NCBI GenBank assembly: GCA_964530525.1
Contig: CAZHBH010000015.1
Coordinates: forward strand, 1 to 37,882
Reading direction: 5' to 3'
DNA length: 37,882 bases
Source of the DNA: CAYNQN01 sp964530525
GTDB taxonomy: Bacteria; Actinomycetota; Acidimicrobiia; Acidimicrobiales; Acidimicrobilacustridaceae
Notes under the pieces: generated by a model
The model's input: only the letters and a program-made list of their open reading frames with translations
The model's database searches: none
What the model was told of the DNA's origin: nothing
Translations under genes and position numbers: made by a program
Shown here: positions 13,987 to 21,933 of the stretch, in pieces
How the letters are laid out: every line of letters begins with the position of its first letter
Numbering within the stretch: the first letter of the stretch is position 1

Positions 13987-15207
13987 TCACTTCAGCGTCT
14001 CCAAGTAGGCCACGAGCTGGTCGATCTGCTCTTCCGTGAGGCCGAGATCGGGCATGCCCCTCTCGTCGTCGGCGGCCATCGGCTTGATGGCGCCCGGGTC
14101 CCGCAGCCATGCCTCCAGAGTGGCGCGGTTGAGCGGGTATGCCGAATCGCCGCCGAACAGGGCGTCACCCGGGTCGCCGGCGAGGCCCACGTCTGCAGGG
14201 TCACCTGGCGTCGGCACCGGGGCACCGGGCTGCTGCGGCGCGTAGAGGTTGAAGATGGAGCCGGCGAAGGTGCCCCTAGTCATCAACTTGGTGAGGTCGG
14301 GTGCGAGACCGCTCACCAGCGGGGGTGACGTCTCAGCCGCCTGGTCGAACTGCCCAGCGACCACGTGGCACTGGGCGCACAAGCTGCCGAACACGGCCTG
14401 GCCCTCCGCGGCCACCGTGCCCTCCACCGGCTCCCTGTTCGCCTCGCGCTGGTTGCGAACCCATAGGTCGTAGTCGGCCTGGTCGACGGCCCGCACGAGC
14501 ATCCGCATGTTGGCGTGCGAGAGCCCGCAGAACTCGGTGCACTGACCCCGGTAGATCCCGGGCTCGTCGGCTTGGATCTTGAGGGTCGTGTCCATGCCGG
14601 GCACCGCGTCGCGCTTGCCGTTCAGCTCCGGGATCCAGAACGAGTGGATCACGTCGTTCGAACGGATCGTCAGGTCGACCTCGCGCCCGGCGGGGACCAC
14701 CATCTCGGTGGCGGTGGTGATGTCGCCCGGGTCCTCGAAGCTCCCGTTGCCGTCCATGTCGTAGCGGAAGCTCCACCACCACTGCTGGCCGGTCACCTCG
14801 ACGCGGAGCGGGTCTGGGCCGCGCTGCTCCAGATCCAAGATGGTGACGACCGTGCCCACAGCGACGAAGGTCAAGATGATGGCGGGCAGGACGGTCCACC
14901 CGACCTCGAGCTTGGTCCTCCCGTGGATCTGCTCGGGGAACCCCCGGCTGTCGTCGGGTCGCTCGCGGTAGCGCCAGCTGATGACCAGCGCCAGCACCAG
15001 CACCAGCACGAACACCAGGCCGGCGACAGCGAACACCGGGACCACCAGGTCCTGGATGGATTGAGCAGAGGGGCCCTGCGGCGCGAGCGTCGTGAGCGGC
15101 TTCCCGTCGTTGAAGAAGGCTGCGGCGATCAGCGCCGCGTACAGCACGCCGACCACGACCAGCACCACGCCGGCCAGCACGCGCAGCCAGAGCTTGCGTC
15201 CGGACAT
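13987..15207 (-). CDS. ctaC: Cytochrome c oxidase subunit II fused to cytochrome c (caa3 type)
   Basis: A 406-residue protein. Three hydrophobic segments precede the cupredoxin domain (first at 10-31, then about 53-77 and 103-124; the first may be a signal anchor). CuA ligands are His188, Cys223, Glu225, Cys227, His231 and Met234 in CTEFCGLSHANM. WWWSFRYD at 143-150 marks the electron-entry aromatics. A covalent heme c domain follows, with CAQCH (277-281). The fusion lets the oxidase accept electrons without a separate cytochrome c, as in caa3 enzymes. The start ATG overlaps the stop of the preceding membrane protein gene by one base (TGATG). Confidence 0.95.
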   Translation of the reverse strand: MSGRKLWLRVLAGVVLVVVGVLYAALIAAAFFNDGKPLTTLAPQGPSAQSIQDLVVPVFAVAGLVFVLVLVLALVISWRYRERPDDSRGFPEQIHGRTKLEVGWTVLPAIILTFVAVGTVVTILDLEQRGPDPLRVEVTGQQWWWSFRYDMDGNGSFEDPGDITTATEMVVPAGREVDLTIRSNDVIHSFWIPELNGKRDAVPGMDTTLKIQADEPGIYRGQCTEFCGLSHANMRMLVRAVDQADYDLWVRNQREANREPVEGTVAAEGQAVFGSLCAQCHVVAGQFDQAAETSPPLVSGLAPDLTKLMTRGTFAGSIFNLYAPQQPGAPVPTPGDPADVGLAGDPGDALFGGDSAYPLNRATLEAWLRDPGAIKPMAADDERGMPDLGLTEEQIDQLVAYLETLK

Positions 15208-16097
15208 CAGGCATCACCACCCTGGGCGGGCGGCACCACAGGCGCACCCGGCGCCGTCTGCGAGCTCGATGGCGCGGGCGCCGACTGCTCGGTGTGATCG
15301 GTCTCGTGCTCGGATGACTGCTCGCCCACCACAGCGGCGGCGATGCCCGCCGCTATCACTGCCACCGCTCCTATGAACAGCAGGATCGTGACGGTGTTCT
15401 TGGTTATCGACGGCTTCGCAGCAACGAACCCGATGACCAGCAGGAAGATCGCCCCCACCACCCCGAAGACCGCTACAGCGCCGGTGTGCGACAGGGCCAG
15501 CAGAACTCGCGAGAAGCCGATGATGATCACCGCTATGGCCAGCCCCGACAGCACCGGGATGCGCAGCGGCTCGATGAGGCGGTGGTAGAGCTCCCAGTTC
15601 ACGCGGTCGTCGCCGGTGGCCCGCTCGGCCCAGGCCCGGAGCATCCAGACGACACCGACGACTATCAGCAGGCCGACGCCGGCGAGCGTGATGGCCCTGC
15701 TGGAGATCTGGCCCACGACGATCACGCCCACCGCGAACGCAGCCAAGATCGGAAGGAAGTTGGTGCCGGCGGGCGCACGGGTGAGTGGTGCGACCTCGGT
15801 CATCGCCACCTGGGCCTCAGCTTCGGGATCGGCATCCCGGAAGGCGATGAGGATGCCGGCCAGCGTCCCGGCCAGAAGTGCCATGCCCACCAGGACCACG
15901 TATGCGAGGTGGTCGCCTACGGACCCCTTCCAGCCGAGGGTGATGGGACCCAGGATGGTGTCGACGATCCCCTCGTCGCTGCTCCCCACGCCGGACACGA
16001 AGGCGCCGAGCAGGCCGGCGGCGGCGAGCGCCGCCAAGAGGCGGAAGCCCGGCGTGAACATGCGGGACCTGAGGAACTGAGGGCTACTTGGTGACAT
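15207..16097 (-). CDS. Seven-helix membrane protein of unknown function in the oxidase operon
   Basis: A 296-residue protein with about seven membrane segments and a hydrophilic tail rich in Pro, Ser and Gln (residues 255-296). I see no heme-, copper- or quinone-binding motif and no His-rich helix, so it does not look like an ordinary oxidase subunit. It sits between the two ligand-less oxidase paralogs and ctaC, with overlaps of 14 bases upstream and one base downstream, so it is almost certainly co-translated with them. ATG 16097 is used; ATG 16061, 12 codons in, is also possible. Oxidase assembly or a structural role are guesses from position only. Confidence 0.8.
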   Translation of the reverse strand: MSPSSPQFLRSRMFTPGFRLLAALAAAGLLGAFVSGVGSSDEGIVDTILGPITLGWKGSVGDHLAYVVLVGMALLAGTLAGILIAFRDADPEAEAQVAMTEVAPLTRAPAGTNFLPILAAFAVGVIVVGQISSRAITLAGVGLLIVVGVVWMLRAWAERATGDDRVNWELYHRLIEPLRIPVLSGLAIAVIIIGFSRVLLALSHTGAVAVFGVVGAIFLLVIGFVAAKPSITKNTVTILLFIGAVAVIAAGIAAAVVGEQSSEHETDHTEQSAPAPSSSQTAPGAPVVPPAQGGDA

Positions 16098-16737
16098 AGA
16101 TGACCAGCCAGATGAGGAAGAAGATCGCCAGGTTGGCGTGCCAGAAGATCGCCGCTGCGCTCACGCCGTCGTGCGATCGGCTCGTCTCCTGTCCCACGAG
16201 AGCGCGGAAACCGGTGACGGCGACGAAGACCATCGCTGCGATGACGAAGGCGATCTGGGCCCCGGTGATCGTGTAGATGAGCACCGCCTGGCTGCTGGCA
16301 CCCACCTCCAGCTCCATCAGCGTGTAGAGGTAGGAGCCCATGTTGACGAAACCGAACCCGAACACGAAGGTGAGTCCCAGGGCGAGGTAGCTGTTGATCC
16401 TGTCGCCGTTGGCCACCGCGGAGACGGCCCACTGCACCGTCACCGACGCTGCGATGAGCGTGAAGAGCATGACGGTGGGCTGCTGGAGCGGGATGGTGAC
16501 GCCCTGCGGGATCCACGCATCGCCCGCCGAGACGGCGGCAGAGCGCTGGTACAGGTAGATCCCCAGCAACCCTGCGAAGGCCATGAGCACGGCCGCCGCC
16601 CCGAACGCAGAGCCGACGATGAGCACCCGCGGCCTCACCGGCGCAGCGGGAGGAGCGTCGTAGATCGATGGGACGGCCTCGACCGAGGTGACCGGGGCCC
16701 CCTGAGGAGCAGACGAGGTGGTGGACGTGGCCGTCAT
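16084..16737 (-). CDS. Subunit III-like heme-copper oxidase paralog with conserved polar residues lost
   Basis: A 217-residue protein with about five membrane helices. The C-terminal IFWHANLAIFFLIWLVIYV lines up with LYWHFVDVVWIVIFAVVYL of the ctaE product encoded in the same operon, and AGLLGIYLYQR lines up with GGLITTYLLYK. Where CtaE has the first-helix SEC and the later GFHGVHV, this protein has AAVLM and ITGAQI, so the conserved Glu and both His appear replaced. It begins with a soluble stretch of about 35 residues rich in Thr, Ser and Pro. The ATG overlaps the stop of the subunit I-like gene (ATGA), so the two are made as a pair, mimicking the ctaD-ctaE order. Role unknown. Confidence 0.75.
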   Translation of the reverse strand: MTATSTTSSAPQGAPVTSVEAVPSIYDAPPAAPVRPRVLIVGSAFGAAAVLMAFAGLLGIYLYQRSAAVSAGDAWIPQGVTIPLQQPTVMLFTLIAASVTVQWAVSAVANGDRINSYLALGLTFVFGFGFVNMGSYLYTLMELEVGASSQAVLIYTITGAQIAFVIAAMVFVAVTGFRALVGQETSRSHDGVSAAAIFWHANLAIFFLIWLVIYVTK

Positions 16738-17975
16738 CGCTGTGCCCCCTCCTTCCTAAGCGTTCCCAACCCGGAGATGCCGCCCAGCACGACGGTGGCG
16801 AACACCAGGGTGACGGCGAAGGAGGCGAAGAGCTCCTTGTCGAGCCCGAAGAGCCCGATCGCCGACAAGGCGCTGGCCAGTCCGGCCAGGAGCAGTGTGA
16901 GCACCGCTAGCGAAGCGGCCCCCAGGGACGCGCTGGGCTGTGGCAGGCCTCCCCGGCGCATCAGGTCGGCCCAGCCGCCTGCGAGGGCCAAGATCGGAAG
17001 GAGGATCACCACGCACATACCCACGTAGAGGGCTTGCGTGGTCACCTCGGAGTTGAACGCCGGTTGCGCCCAGGCCCCGAAGGTCAAGATGCCATACGCG
17101 CCGATGGCGGCGAGCAGGGCCCCCCGCCGAACACCTGGGCCCCCGGCCCCTGGATCGTCCTCGGAAGGCCGGGTGGCCGCCAGGAAGGCCTCGGTGACCA
17201 GCCCCAGGACGGGGATGGCGTAGGCGAACACCTGGGGGGGCTGGAAGGCCCACGAGAGCTGACCCCACTGCAGGTCTGCGAGGCCGAACTCCGAGGGGCT
17301 GCCGTAGTGGAAGTCGACGTAGATGAGCAGCATGTTCCCGGCCAGCACCGGCAGCGTGAGCAGCCACATGGTGCCCGCGACGAGCATCGACCAGCTGAAC
17401 GGGGAGATCCGGTCGAGCCTCAACCCGTCGGTGCGCAGGGCGAGGACGGTGGTGACGATGCACACGGTGGCGAGGAGCAGGGACGCTATGACCAAGATGA
17501 GGCCGAGGTACGTGAGGTCGACCCCGGTCGTTCGGACACCTGCGACGCCACCGTCGACGGCGTAGCCCACGATGGCCAGGACCGAGCCGAGAAGCCAGGT
17601 CCACAGCGCCGCGGCCGCAGCCCTGGGGAAGGCGATGGTGGCGGCCCCCACCTGGACGGGGACGGCGTAGGTGGCCGCTCCGATGAAAAGCGGCACGGCG
17701 AACAGGAGCGCCAGGCCCAGCTCGCTGGCGGTGAACACCCTGAAGGACGCTGCCTCGGGGACGACCGTGAGGTCTCCCAGGCCATCGAGCGCGGTGAGCG
17801 CCGCTGCGACCAGCGCTGCGAGCCCGAAAAGGGCCGAGAAGCCGATCCAGATGCGGCCAAGAGTCTTGTGGTCGCCCGTTCCCAGCACCTGGGCGCCCGC
17901 GGGTACCTCTTCGCCCATGTCCCACGGGTTGGCGGGTGCCCTCGTCGCGACCGGCGCGGTCTCGGTGATTGCCAC
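16734..17975 (-). CDS. Subunit I-like heme-copper oxidase paralog without heme or CuB ligands
   Basis: A 413-residue membrane protein that aligns along most of its length with CtaD of this window. GDHKTLGRIWI matches VDHKKIGIMYG, and VPVQVGAATIAFPR matches MPLQVGARDVAFPR. The metal sites are gone: FTMHG is FTASE (heme a His91 to Ser84), GHPEVY is QPPQVF (CuB His to Pro246, Tyr to Phe250), and AHHMF is AQPAF (both CuB His lost). The last heme histidines of AHFHY have no counterpart, and the protein is about 280 residues shorter than CtaD. It cannot bind heme a/a3 or CuB by the known mode. It is first in the oxidase operon; the GTG start follows TAGAGT at eight bases. An assembly or structural role is inference only. 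Confidence 0.82.
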   Translation of the reverse strand: MAITETAPVATRAPANPWDMGEEVPAGAQVLGTGDHKTLGRIWIGFSALFGLAALVAAALTALDGLGDLTVVPEAASFRVFTASELGLALLFAVPLFIGAATYAVPVQVGAATIAFPRAAAAALWTWLLGSVLAIVGYAVDGGVAGVRTTGVDLTYLGLILVIASLLLATVCIVTTVLALRTDGLRLDRISPFSWSMLVAGTMWLLTLPVLAGNMLLIYVDFHYGSPSEFGLADLQWGQLSWAFQPPQVFAYAIPVLGLVTEAFLAATRPSEDDPGAGGPGVRRGALLAAIGAYGILTFGAWAQPAFNSEVTTQALYVGMCVVILLPILALAGGWADLMRRGGLPQPSASLGAASLAVLTLLLAGLASALSAIGLFGLDKELFASFAVTLVFATVVLGGISGLGTLRKEGAQR

Positions 17976-17983
17976 GGTTCGGG

Positions 17984-17989
17984 ACTCTA
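17984..17989 (-). promoter_or_regulatory. -10 element of the oxidase operon
   Basis: TAGAGT on the minus strand, eight bases before GTG 17975. It lies in the 44-bp gap after the ctaB stop codon. The implied leader is zero to two bases. Confidence 0.5.
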
Positions 17990-18019
17990 CACAGGGGCCA
18001 TGACGGGGCGGAAAACCGC

Positions 18020-18925
18020 TTACAACCCGTGCCGTAGGAAGACGTCGAGCGCCATCGCTCCGAACAGCAGGACCACGTAGGTGATCGAGTAGTGGAAGAG
18101 GCGCATAGCTGCCGTCGCGGACGTGTCACGCAGGAGGTTCGCCGCCAGTCCCATCAGCAGAGCACCCAGCACCACGGCCGCTCCCAGGTACAGCCAGCCG
18201 AGGCCGGCCACGGGAGCGAGCACCACCGTGAGCGCCCAGACGATGGCGCAGTAGGACAGGATCTGGAAGCTGGTTGCCCGAAGGGAGGTGACCGAGGGGA
18301 GCATCGGCACCGAGACCGACGAGTAGTCGTCCCGATAGCGGATGGCCAGCGCCCAGAAGTGGGGCGGGGTCCAGAAGAAGATGATCGCGAACAGCACCCA
18401 CGCTGACCACGACAGCCCGCCGGTGACCGCCGTCCACCCGATCAGGACGGGGGCCGCACCGGCAGCTCCTCCGATGACCACGTTCGAGCTGTAGTTGCGC
18501 TTGAGCCAGAGCGTGTAGACGAAGACGTAGAAGAGGCACGCCGCCAGAGCGAGGGCCGCGCTCGCCAGGTTCACGAAGGCCCACAGCCAGGCGAAGGCCA
18601 CCACCTCGAGGGCCACGGCGAACACCAGAGCGGCGCCGGGCTCCACCGCTCCCGTCACCAGCGGCCGGTTGCGGGTCCGGCGCATCACGGCGTCGATGTC
18701 GCGGTCCACGTACATGTTGACGGCGTTGGCGCCGCCAGCCGCCAGGGTGCCTCCCAGAACGGTCGCCACCATGAGCCAGACGGAGGGCAGGCCCTCCTGT
18801 GCGAGCACCATGGTCGGCACGGTGGTCACCAAGAGCAGCTCGATGATCCTGGGCTTCGTGAGGGCCACGTAGCCGCCCAGGCGCTCTCGCCAGCTGAAGG
18901 TTGCCGTGCGGGCGGTGGTGACCAT
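18020..18925 (-). CDS. ctaB: Protoheme IX farnesyltransferase (heme O synthase)
   Basis: A 301-residue UbiA-superfamily prenyltransferase with about nine membrane helices. ANAVNMYVDRDIDAVMRRT is the first Asp-rich motif (NxxxDxxxD) that binds farnesyl diphosphate through magnesium. YRDDYSSVSVPMLP is the second conserved region, and TPPHFWALAI lies between. It adds a farnesyl group to heme B to give heme O. ATG 18925 is chosen because the core begins there (VALTKPRI at about residue 18) and a TACTCT hexamer lies nine bases upstream; residues upstream of it are in the divergent ctaA region. The product feeds CtaA and the oxidase encoded downstream. Confidence 0.95.
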   Translation of the reverse strand: MVTTARTATFSWRERLGGYVALTKPRIIELLLVTTVPTMVLAQEGLPSVWLMVATVLGGTLAAGGANAVNMYVDRDIDAVMRRTRNRPLVTGAVEPGAALVFAVALEVVAFAWLWAFVNLASAALALAACLFYVFVYTLWLKRNYSSNVVIGGAAGAAPVLIGWTAVTGGLSWSAWVLFAIIFFWTPPHFWALAIRYRDDYSSVSVPMLPSVTSLRATSFQILSYCAIVWALTVVLAPVAGLGWLYLGAAVVLGALLMGLAANLLRDTSATAAMRLFHYSITYVVLLFGAMALDVFLRHGL

Positions 18926-18934
18926 GACGAGGCC

Positions 18935-18940
18935 AGAGTA
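18935..18940 (-). promoter_or_regulatory. -10 element of ctaB
   Basis: TACTCT on the minus strand, nine bases before ATG 18925, inside the 49-bp divergent region shared with ctaA. A weaker GACAAT at 18961-18966 lies eight bases before the ctaA ATG on the plus strand. Confidence 0.45.
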
Positions 18941-18974
18941 GGTCCCCAGGCTCGGAGGGTGACAATCTCGTGAG

Positions 18975-19937
18975 ATGGCTCGCAGGCCGGTGGTGTCGCC
19001 CTCCACGTACCGCCGCATCTCTCTCGTCGCACTCTGCTCGCAGGTGCTGATCATGGTGACGGGGGCGGCCGTCCGGCTCACCTCGTCCGGGCTGGGGTGC
19101 GCCGACTGGCCCTCGTGCGAGGAAGACCGCTTCATCCCGACGATGGACGGCCACGCCCTCATCGAGTTCTTCAACCGCTCGCTCAGCTCGGTGGTCCTGC
19201 TCGCCGTGGTGGCGGCGGTGCTCGGAGCCCACTGGCGCCGTCCCTACCGCCGAGACCTCTACTGGTGGTCGCTGGGCCCGCTGGCTGGGGTTGTGGCGCA
19301 GATCATCCTGGGCGGCGTCGTGGTGCGCCTCGAGCTGGCTCCCGTCTCGGTGATCGGCCACTTCCTGCTGTCGATCGTGCTGATCTGGAGCTCCACGGTC
19401 CTCTACGAGCGGGCCGGGCGCCCCACAGCCGCCAGCCGGCCGGCTGTGGGCATGGGCGTAGTGTGGACGAGCAGGGCCATGGTGATGTTGTCGATGGGCA
19501 GCATCGTCACCGGCACCCTGGTCACGGCCACGGGTCCCCACGGTGGCGACGAGGCCGCAGACCGGCTCGGCTGGTTCGACATCCGAGAGATCGCCCAGGT
19601 TCACGGCGCTGTCGGGCTGGCCCTGCTCGCGACCACGCTCGTCGCCATGTGGTCCGCACGGAGCCACTACCGGGCCGGCGGCTCGCCCGGCCCGTCCCGA
19701 CCCGCCACCCTCGCCCTGGTACTCGTCGGCCAGCTGTGCGTCGGCTACGCCCAGTACGCCTTGGGCCTTCCCCCGCTGCTCGTGGGCATCCACGTTCTCG
19801 GCAGCGCCCTGGTGTGGATCTCGGTGCTGAGGTTCCACATGGGCCTCTTCGAAGCCGACACCGCTCCCTCGGCGAGCAGGGCAGGGCGGGTGGGCCCCCC
19901 GCGCCCCCAGGAGAGCTTCAGCCCTCAGAGCGCGTAG
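18975..19937 (+). CDS. ctaA: Heme A synthase
   Basis: A 320-residue COX15/CtaA-family protein with eight membrane segments in two related halves. It oxidises the C8 methyl of heme O to a formyl group, giving heme A. Heme-ligand and catalytic residues visible are Glu in IEFFNRSLSS, His in SVIGHFLLS, His in QVHGAVGLAL and His in GIHVLGSALV. The first-half HR is NR here, which I recall as the common actinobacterial form. SGLGCADWPSC holds the loop cysteine pair that tunes the enzyme. The 3' end overlaps the convergent metallopeptidase gene by 13 bases. It is divergent from ctaB. Confidence 0.93.
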   Translation: MARRPVVSPSTYRRISLVALCSQVLIMVTGAAVRLTSSGLGCADWPSCEEDRFIPTMDGHALIEFFNRSLSSVVLLAVVAAVLGAHWRRPYRRDLYWWSLGPLAGVVAQIILGGVVVRLELAPVSVIGHFLLSIVLIWSSTVLYERAGRPTAASRPAVGMGVVWTSRAMVMLSMGSIVTGTLVTATGPHGGDEAADRLGWFDIREIAQVHGAVGLALLATTLVAMWSARSHYRAGGSPGPSRPATLALVLVGQLCVGYAQYALGLPPLLVGIHVLGSALVWISVLRFHMGLFEADTAPSASRAGRVGPPRPQESFSPQSA

Positions 19938-21469
19938 TCGCACTCCCTGGCCAGGGACTCGATCAGCTGCAAGTCGGGCTCCAGTCCGCCGGCCTCCCAG
20001 CTCTGGGAAGGCACGATCCGAACCATCTGGTCCGCCAGGCACCACGCCGCTTCGAAGGGCATGTCGACCCCCATCCCGGCCGCGAGGGCCAGCCTGAGGA
20101 AGGCGACTCGGACGACCTCCTCGATGACGTCGCCGTCCACCTCGGGAGCCGCCTCCCCCGGATCGCACGATGCGATCTCGTACCCCCTCGCACCGGTGCG
20201 GATCGCCACGGCACCACCGGCGGCCATGCTCTGCGCCCAGGACGCCAGGATCGACTCCATGGTGTCGGCAGCGCTCCGGCTGTAGAAGTTGATGGTCGCG
20301 CTCGTGCACACGCGGCCGTCGTGCTCGTAGACGGAGTAGTGGTCGCTCTGCCACCCGTCCATCGTTCGCACGAGCCCGGTCGCCTCCGCGTGAGGAGCGA
20401 GCACCATCAGCCAGGAGAACGCCCCCATCTCGCCCTCGTGCACCAGTCGGCTCCCATCCGGAAGGGGTGGAGCCTCAGCCGGCGAGGGAAGGATCCCGTC
20501 GAGGTACAAGCCGGGGTCGAGCAGCTGTGAATCACTGGAGAGCGGCGTTCGGAACAGCTCGTCGAGCCCATCCAGCCCGAGCTCGTTGCGCACCACGCTG
20601 ACCACGGCAGGACCGAAGATGTAGGGAAGGCTCAGGATCGTCGCCAATGCGGGGTCGCCGTGGTCCTGCCCGATCTGCTCGAGCATCCGAAGCTCCTCGT
20701 CGGCGGCTGCCTCCCGCTCCGCACCGGTCAGCCCTCGGCTCGCGTAGGCGCCCTGGACGAGGCTCGCGTCGCCCTCCACGACGGCGCGGCGGCGCCACGC
20801 GGCGTCGGGCTCGTCGGGCGCCAGGTACGGCCCGAGGTCGAAGTGCTGGTCCTGCAGGGCGTGGGTGACCTCGTGCGCGACGATCGCCCTCACAGCTGGG
20901 GTCAGCTCGGTGCCCCTCACGCTGATCCGCTTGGTCTCTGGCGAGTAGTAGGCAGCCAGCCCGGCGCCCTGCATCTCACTGAAGGTCTCGGCGGTGTCCA
21001 CGTGCGGCCCCAGGAGGCCGAGGCTTCGCAGCTGGGCCTCCTGGCGGCGGACCTCCTCGAGCTGCTCGTCGCTCAGGGCGTCGGCGCCGCCTGTCACGCC
21101 CCCCACGAACTCGTCTGCAGGCATGAAGTCGATGGCCACCGGGTGACGGAACCGAAGGCCGCGCTCGGCCTCCACGAACTCGACGATCTCGACGACTCGG
21201 GGATCCCACTCCGACGGCGGCGCCACGCCGTCATCGCCTCCCGGGTCGGGAGGAGGCACGGACGGCTCGGCGCCGGGCACCTCGGCCTCGGGTGCCTGCG
21301 CACGTGGTTCGGTCGCCGTCTCGCGGTTGACGAAGAGCACCACCGACGCGATCAGGCAGCCGACGACGACCGCCGTCAGCGCAGACAGGCCAGCCCCCGC
21401 CGCACCCCGCCCGCGACGCGCCCGCTCGACGCGCAGCTCCTCCGATCCCGCACCCACGTCATCCCCCAT
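19925..21469 (-). CDS. Membrane-anchored zinc metallopeptidase (HExxH)
   Basis: A 514-residue protein. Residues 25-48 are a single membrane anchor after a charged cytoplasmic head; a Pro/Glu-rich linker follows to about residue 90. The catalytic core has AIVAHEVTHALQDQHFD with HExxH at 199-203, and VVEGDA with Glu232 about 29 residues later, fitting a gluzincin-type third ligand. The domain should be extracytoplasmic. I recognise the general type (predicted actinobacterial metallopeptidases with an HALQDQHF motif) but not the substrate. The rest has no known motif; several Cys (SCDPG, WCLAD, ECDYAL) are near the C-terminus. It overlaps convergent ctaA by 13 bases. ATG 21469 lacks a clear ribosome binding site. 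Confidence 0.85.
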   Translation of the reverse strand: MGDDVGAGSEELRVERARRGRGAAGAGLSALTAVVVGCLIASVVLFVNRETATEPRAQAPEAEVPGAEPSVPPPDPGGDDGVAPPSEWDPRVVEIVEFVEAERGLRFRHPVAIDFMPADEFVGGVTGGADALSDEQLEEVRRQEAQLRSLGLLGPHVDTAETFSEMQGAGLAAYYSPETKRISVRGTELTPAVRAIVAHEVTHALQDQHFDLGPYLAPDEPDAAWRRRAVVEGDASLVQGAYASRGLTGAEREAAADEELRMLEQIGQDHGDPALATILSLPYIFGPAVVSVVRNELGLDGLDELFRTPLSSDSQLLDPGLYLDGILPSPAEAPPLPDGSRLVHEGEMGAFSWLMVLAPHAEATGLVRTMDGWQSDHYSVYEHDGRVCTSATINFYSRSAADTMESILASWAQSMAAGGAVAIRTGARGYEIASCDPGEAAPEVDGDVIEEVVRVAFLRLALAAGMGVDMPFEAAWCLADQMVRIVPSQSWEAGGLEPDLQLIESLARECDYAL

Positions 21470-21576
21470 GGAGCTCTAGAGGGCGCCCCGACGGCCGCCG
21501 CTCAACTCTGTGCACCCCAGACGGGCGCTCTCGTCGTGACCGTAACCCACGTCGATGGGGCCCCCGCCGTCACTGA

Positions 21577-21582
21577 TAAGGT
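21577..21582 (+). promoter_or_regulatory. Possible -10 for the tRNA cluster
   Basis: TAAGGT lies 24 bases before tRNA-Glu, in the 137-bp gap after the metallopeptidase start. No convincing -35 is visible. Confidence 0.3.
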
Positions 21583-21606
21583 GACCAGACTCTCAGCGCG
21601 GTGCGA

Positions 21607-21679
21607 GCCCCCATCGTCCAGCGGCCTAGGACGCCGCCCTTTCAAGGCGGTAACACGGGTTCGAATCCCGTTGGGGGTG
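21607..21679 (+). tRNA. tRNA-Glu (anticodon TTC)
   Basis: Cloverleaf: acceptor GCCCCCA with TGGGGGT, anticodon stem CCGCC/GGCGG around CTTTCAA, T-arm ACGGG TTCGAAT CCCGT. No CCA is encoded. It charges glutamate for GAA/GAG and can also feed heme synthesis through glutamyl-tRNA. First of three tRNA genes on this strand. Confidence 0.96.
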
Positions 21680-21704
21680 CGAAGTTCCCAAGTTCAACCA
21701 ACTA

Positions 21705-21782
21705 GGTCCCGTGGTGCAGTCGGGAGTGCACGCCGGCCTGTCAAGCCGGAGGTCGCGGGTTCAAATCCCGTCGGGACCGCCA
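21705..21782 (+). tRNA. tRNA-Asp (anticodon GTC)
   Basis: Cloverleaf: acceptor GGTCCCG with CGGGACC, anticodon stem CCGGC/GCCGG around CTGTCAA, T-arm with TTCAAAT. CCA is encoded (21780-21782). It starts 25 bases after tRNA-Glu, so the two are probably co-transcribed. Confidence 0.96.
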
Positions 21783-21791
21783 ACGCGTCAC

Positions 21792-21847
21792 GCACTACGG
21801 TGCCAGGCGCGCAGTACCGTGCCGTGGCACCACGCGCACTACCGTGC
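21792..21847 (+). repeat. Three 12-bp near-identical repeats between tRNA-Asp and tRNA-Phe
   Basis: GCACTACGGTGC (21792), GCAGTACCGTGC (21811) and GCACTACCGTGC (21836) differ by one or two bases. They fill most of the 74-bp spacer. The spacing (19 and 25 bases) is uneven, so this is not a CRISPR array. Possible processing or termination signals, or decayed repeats. Confidence 0.6.
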
Positions 21848-21856
21848 AACGAACAC

Positions 21857-21932
21857 GGTCGGGTAGCTCAGTTGGCAGAGCGTCCGCCTGAAAAGCGGAA
21901 GGTCACCGGATCGACGCCGGTCCCGACCACCA
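21857..21932 (+). tRNA. tRNA-Phe (anticodon GAA)
   Basis: Cloverleaf: acceptor GGTCGGG with CCCGACC, TAGCTC D-arm, anticodon stem TCCGC/GCGGA around CTGAAAA, CCA encoded (21930-21932). The T-arm is ACCGG ATCGACG CCGGT, so the T-loop begins with A where T54 is usual. All stems pair perfectly, so the gene is probably functional. Confidence 0.93.
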
Positions 21933-21933
21933 T

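Noticed and set aside
18126..20354. Minus-strand open frame of over 700 codons across ctaB and ctaA
   Set aside because: Composition is Arg/Gly/His-rich without any domain; ctaB and ctaA explain the region fully.
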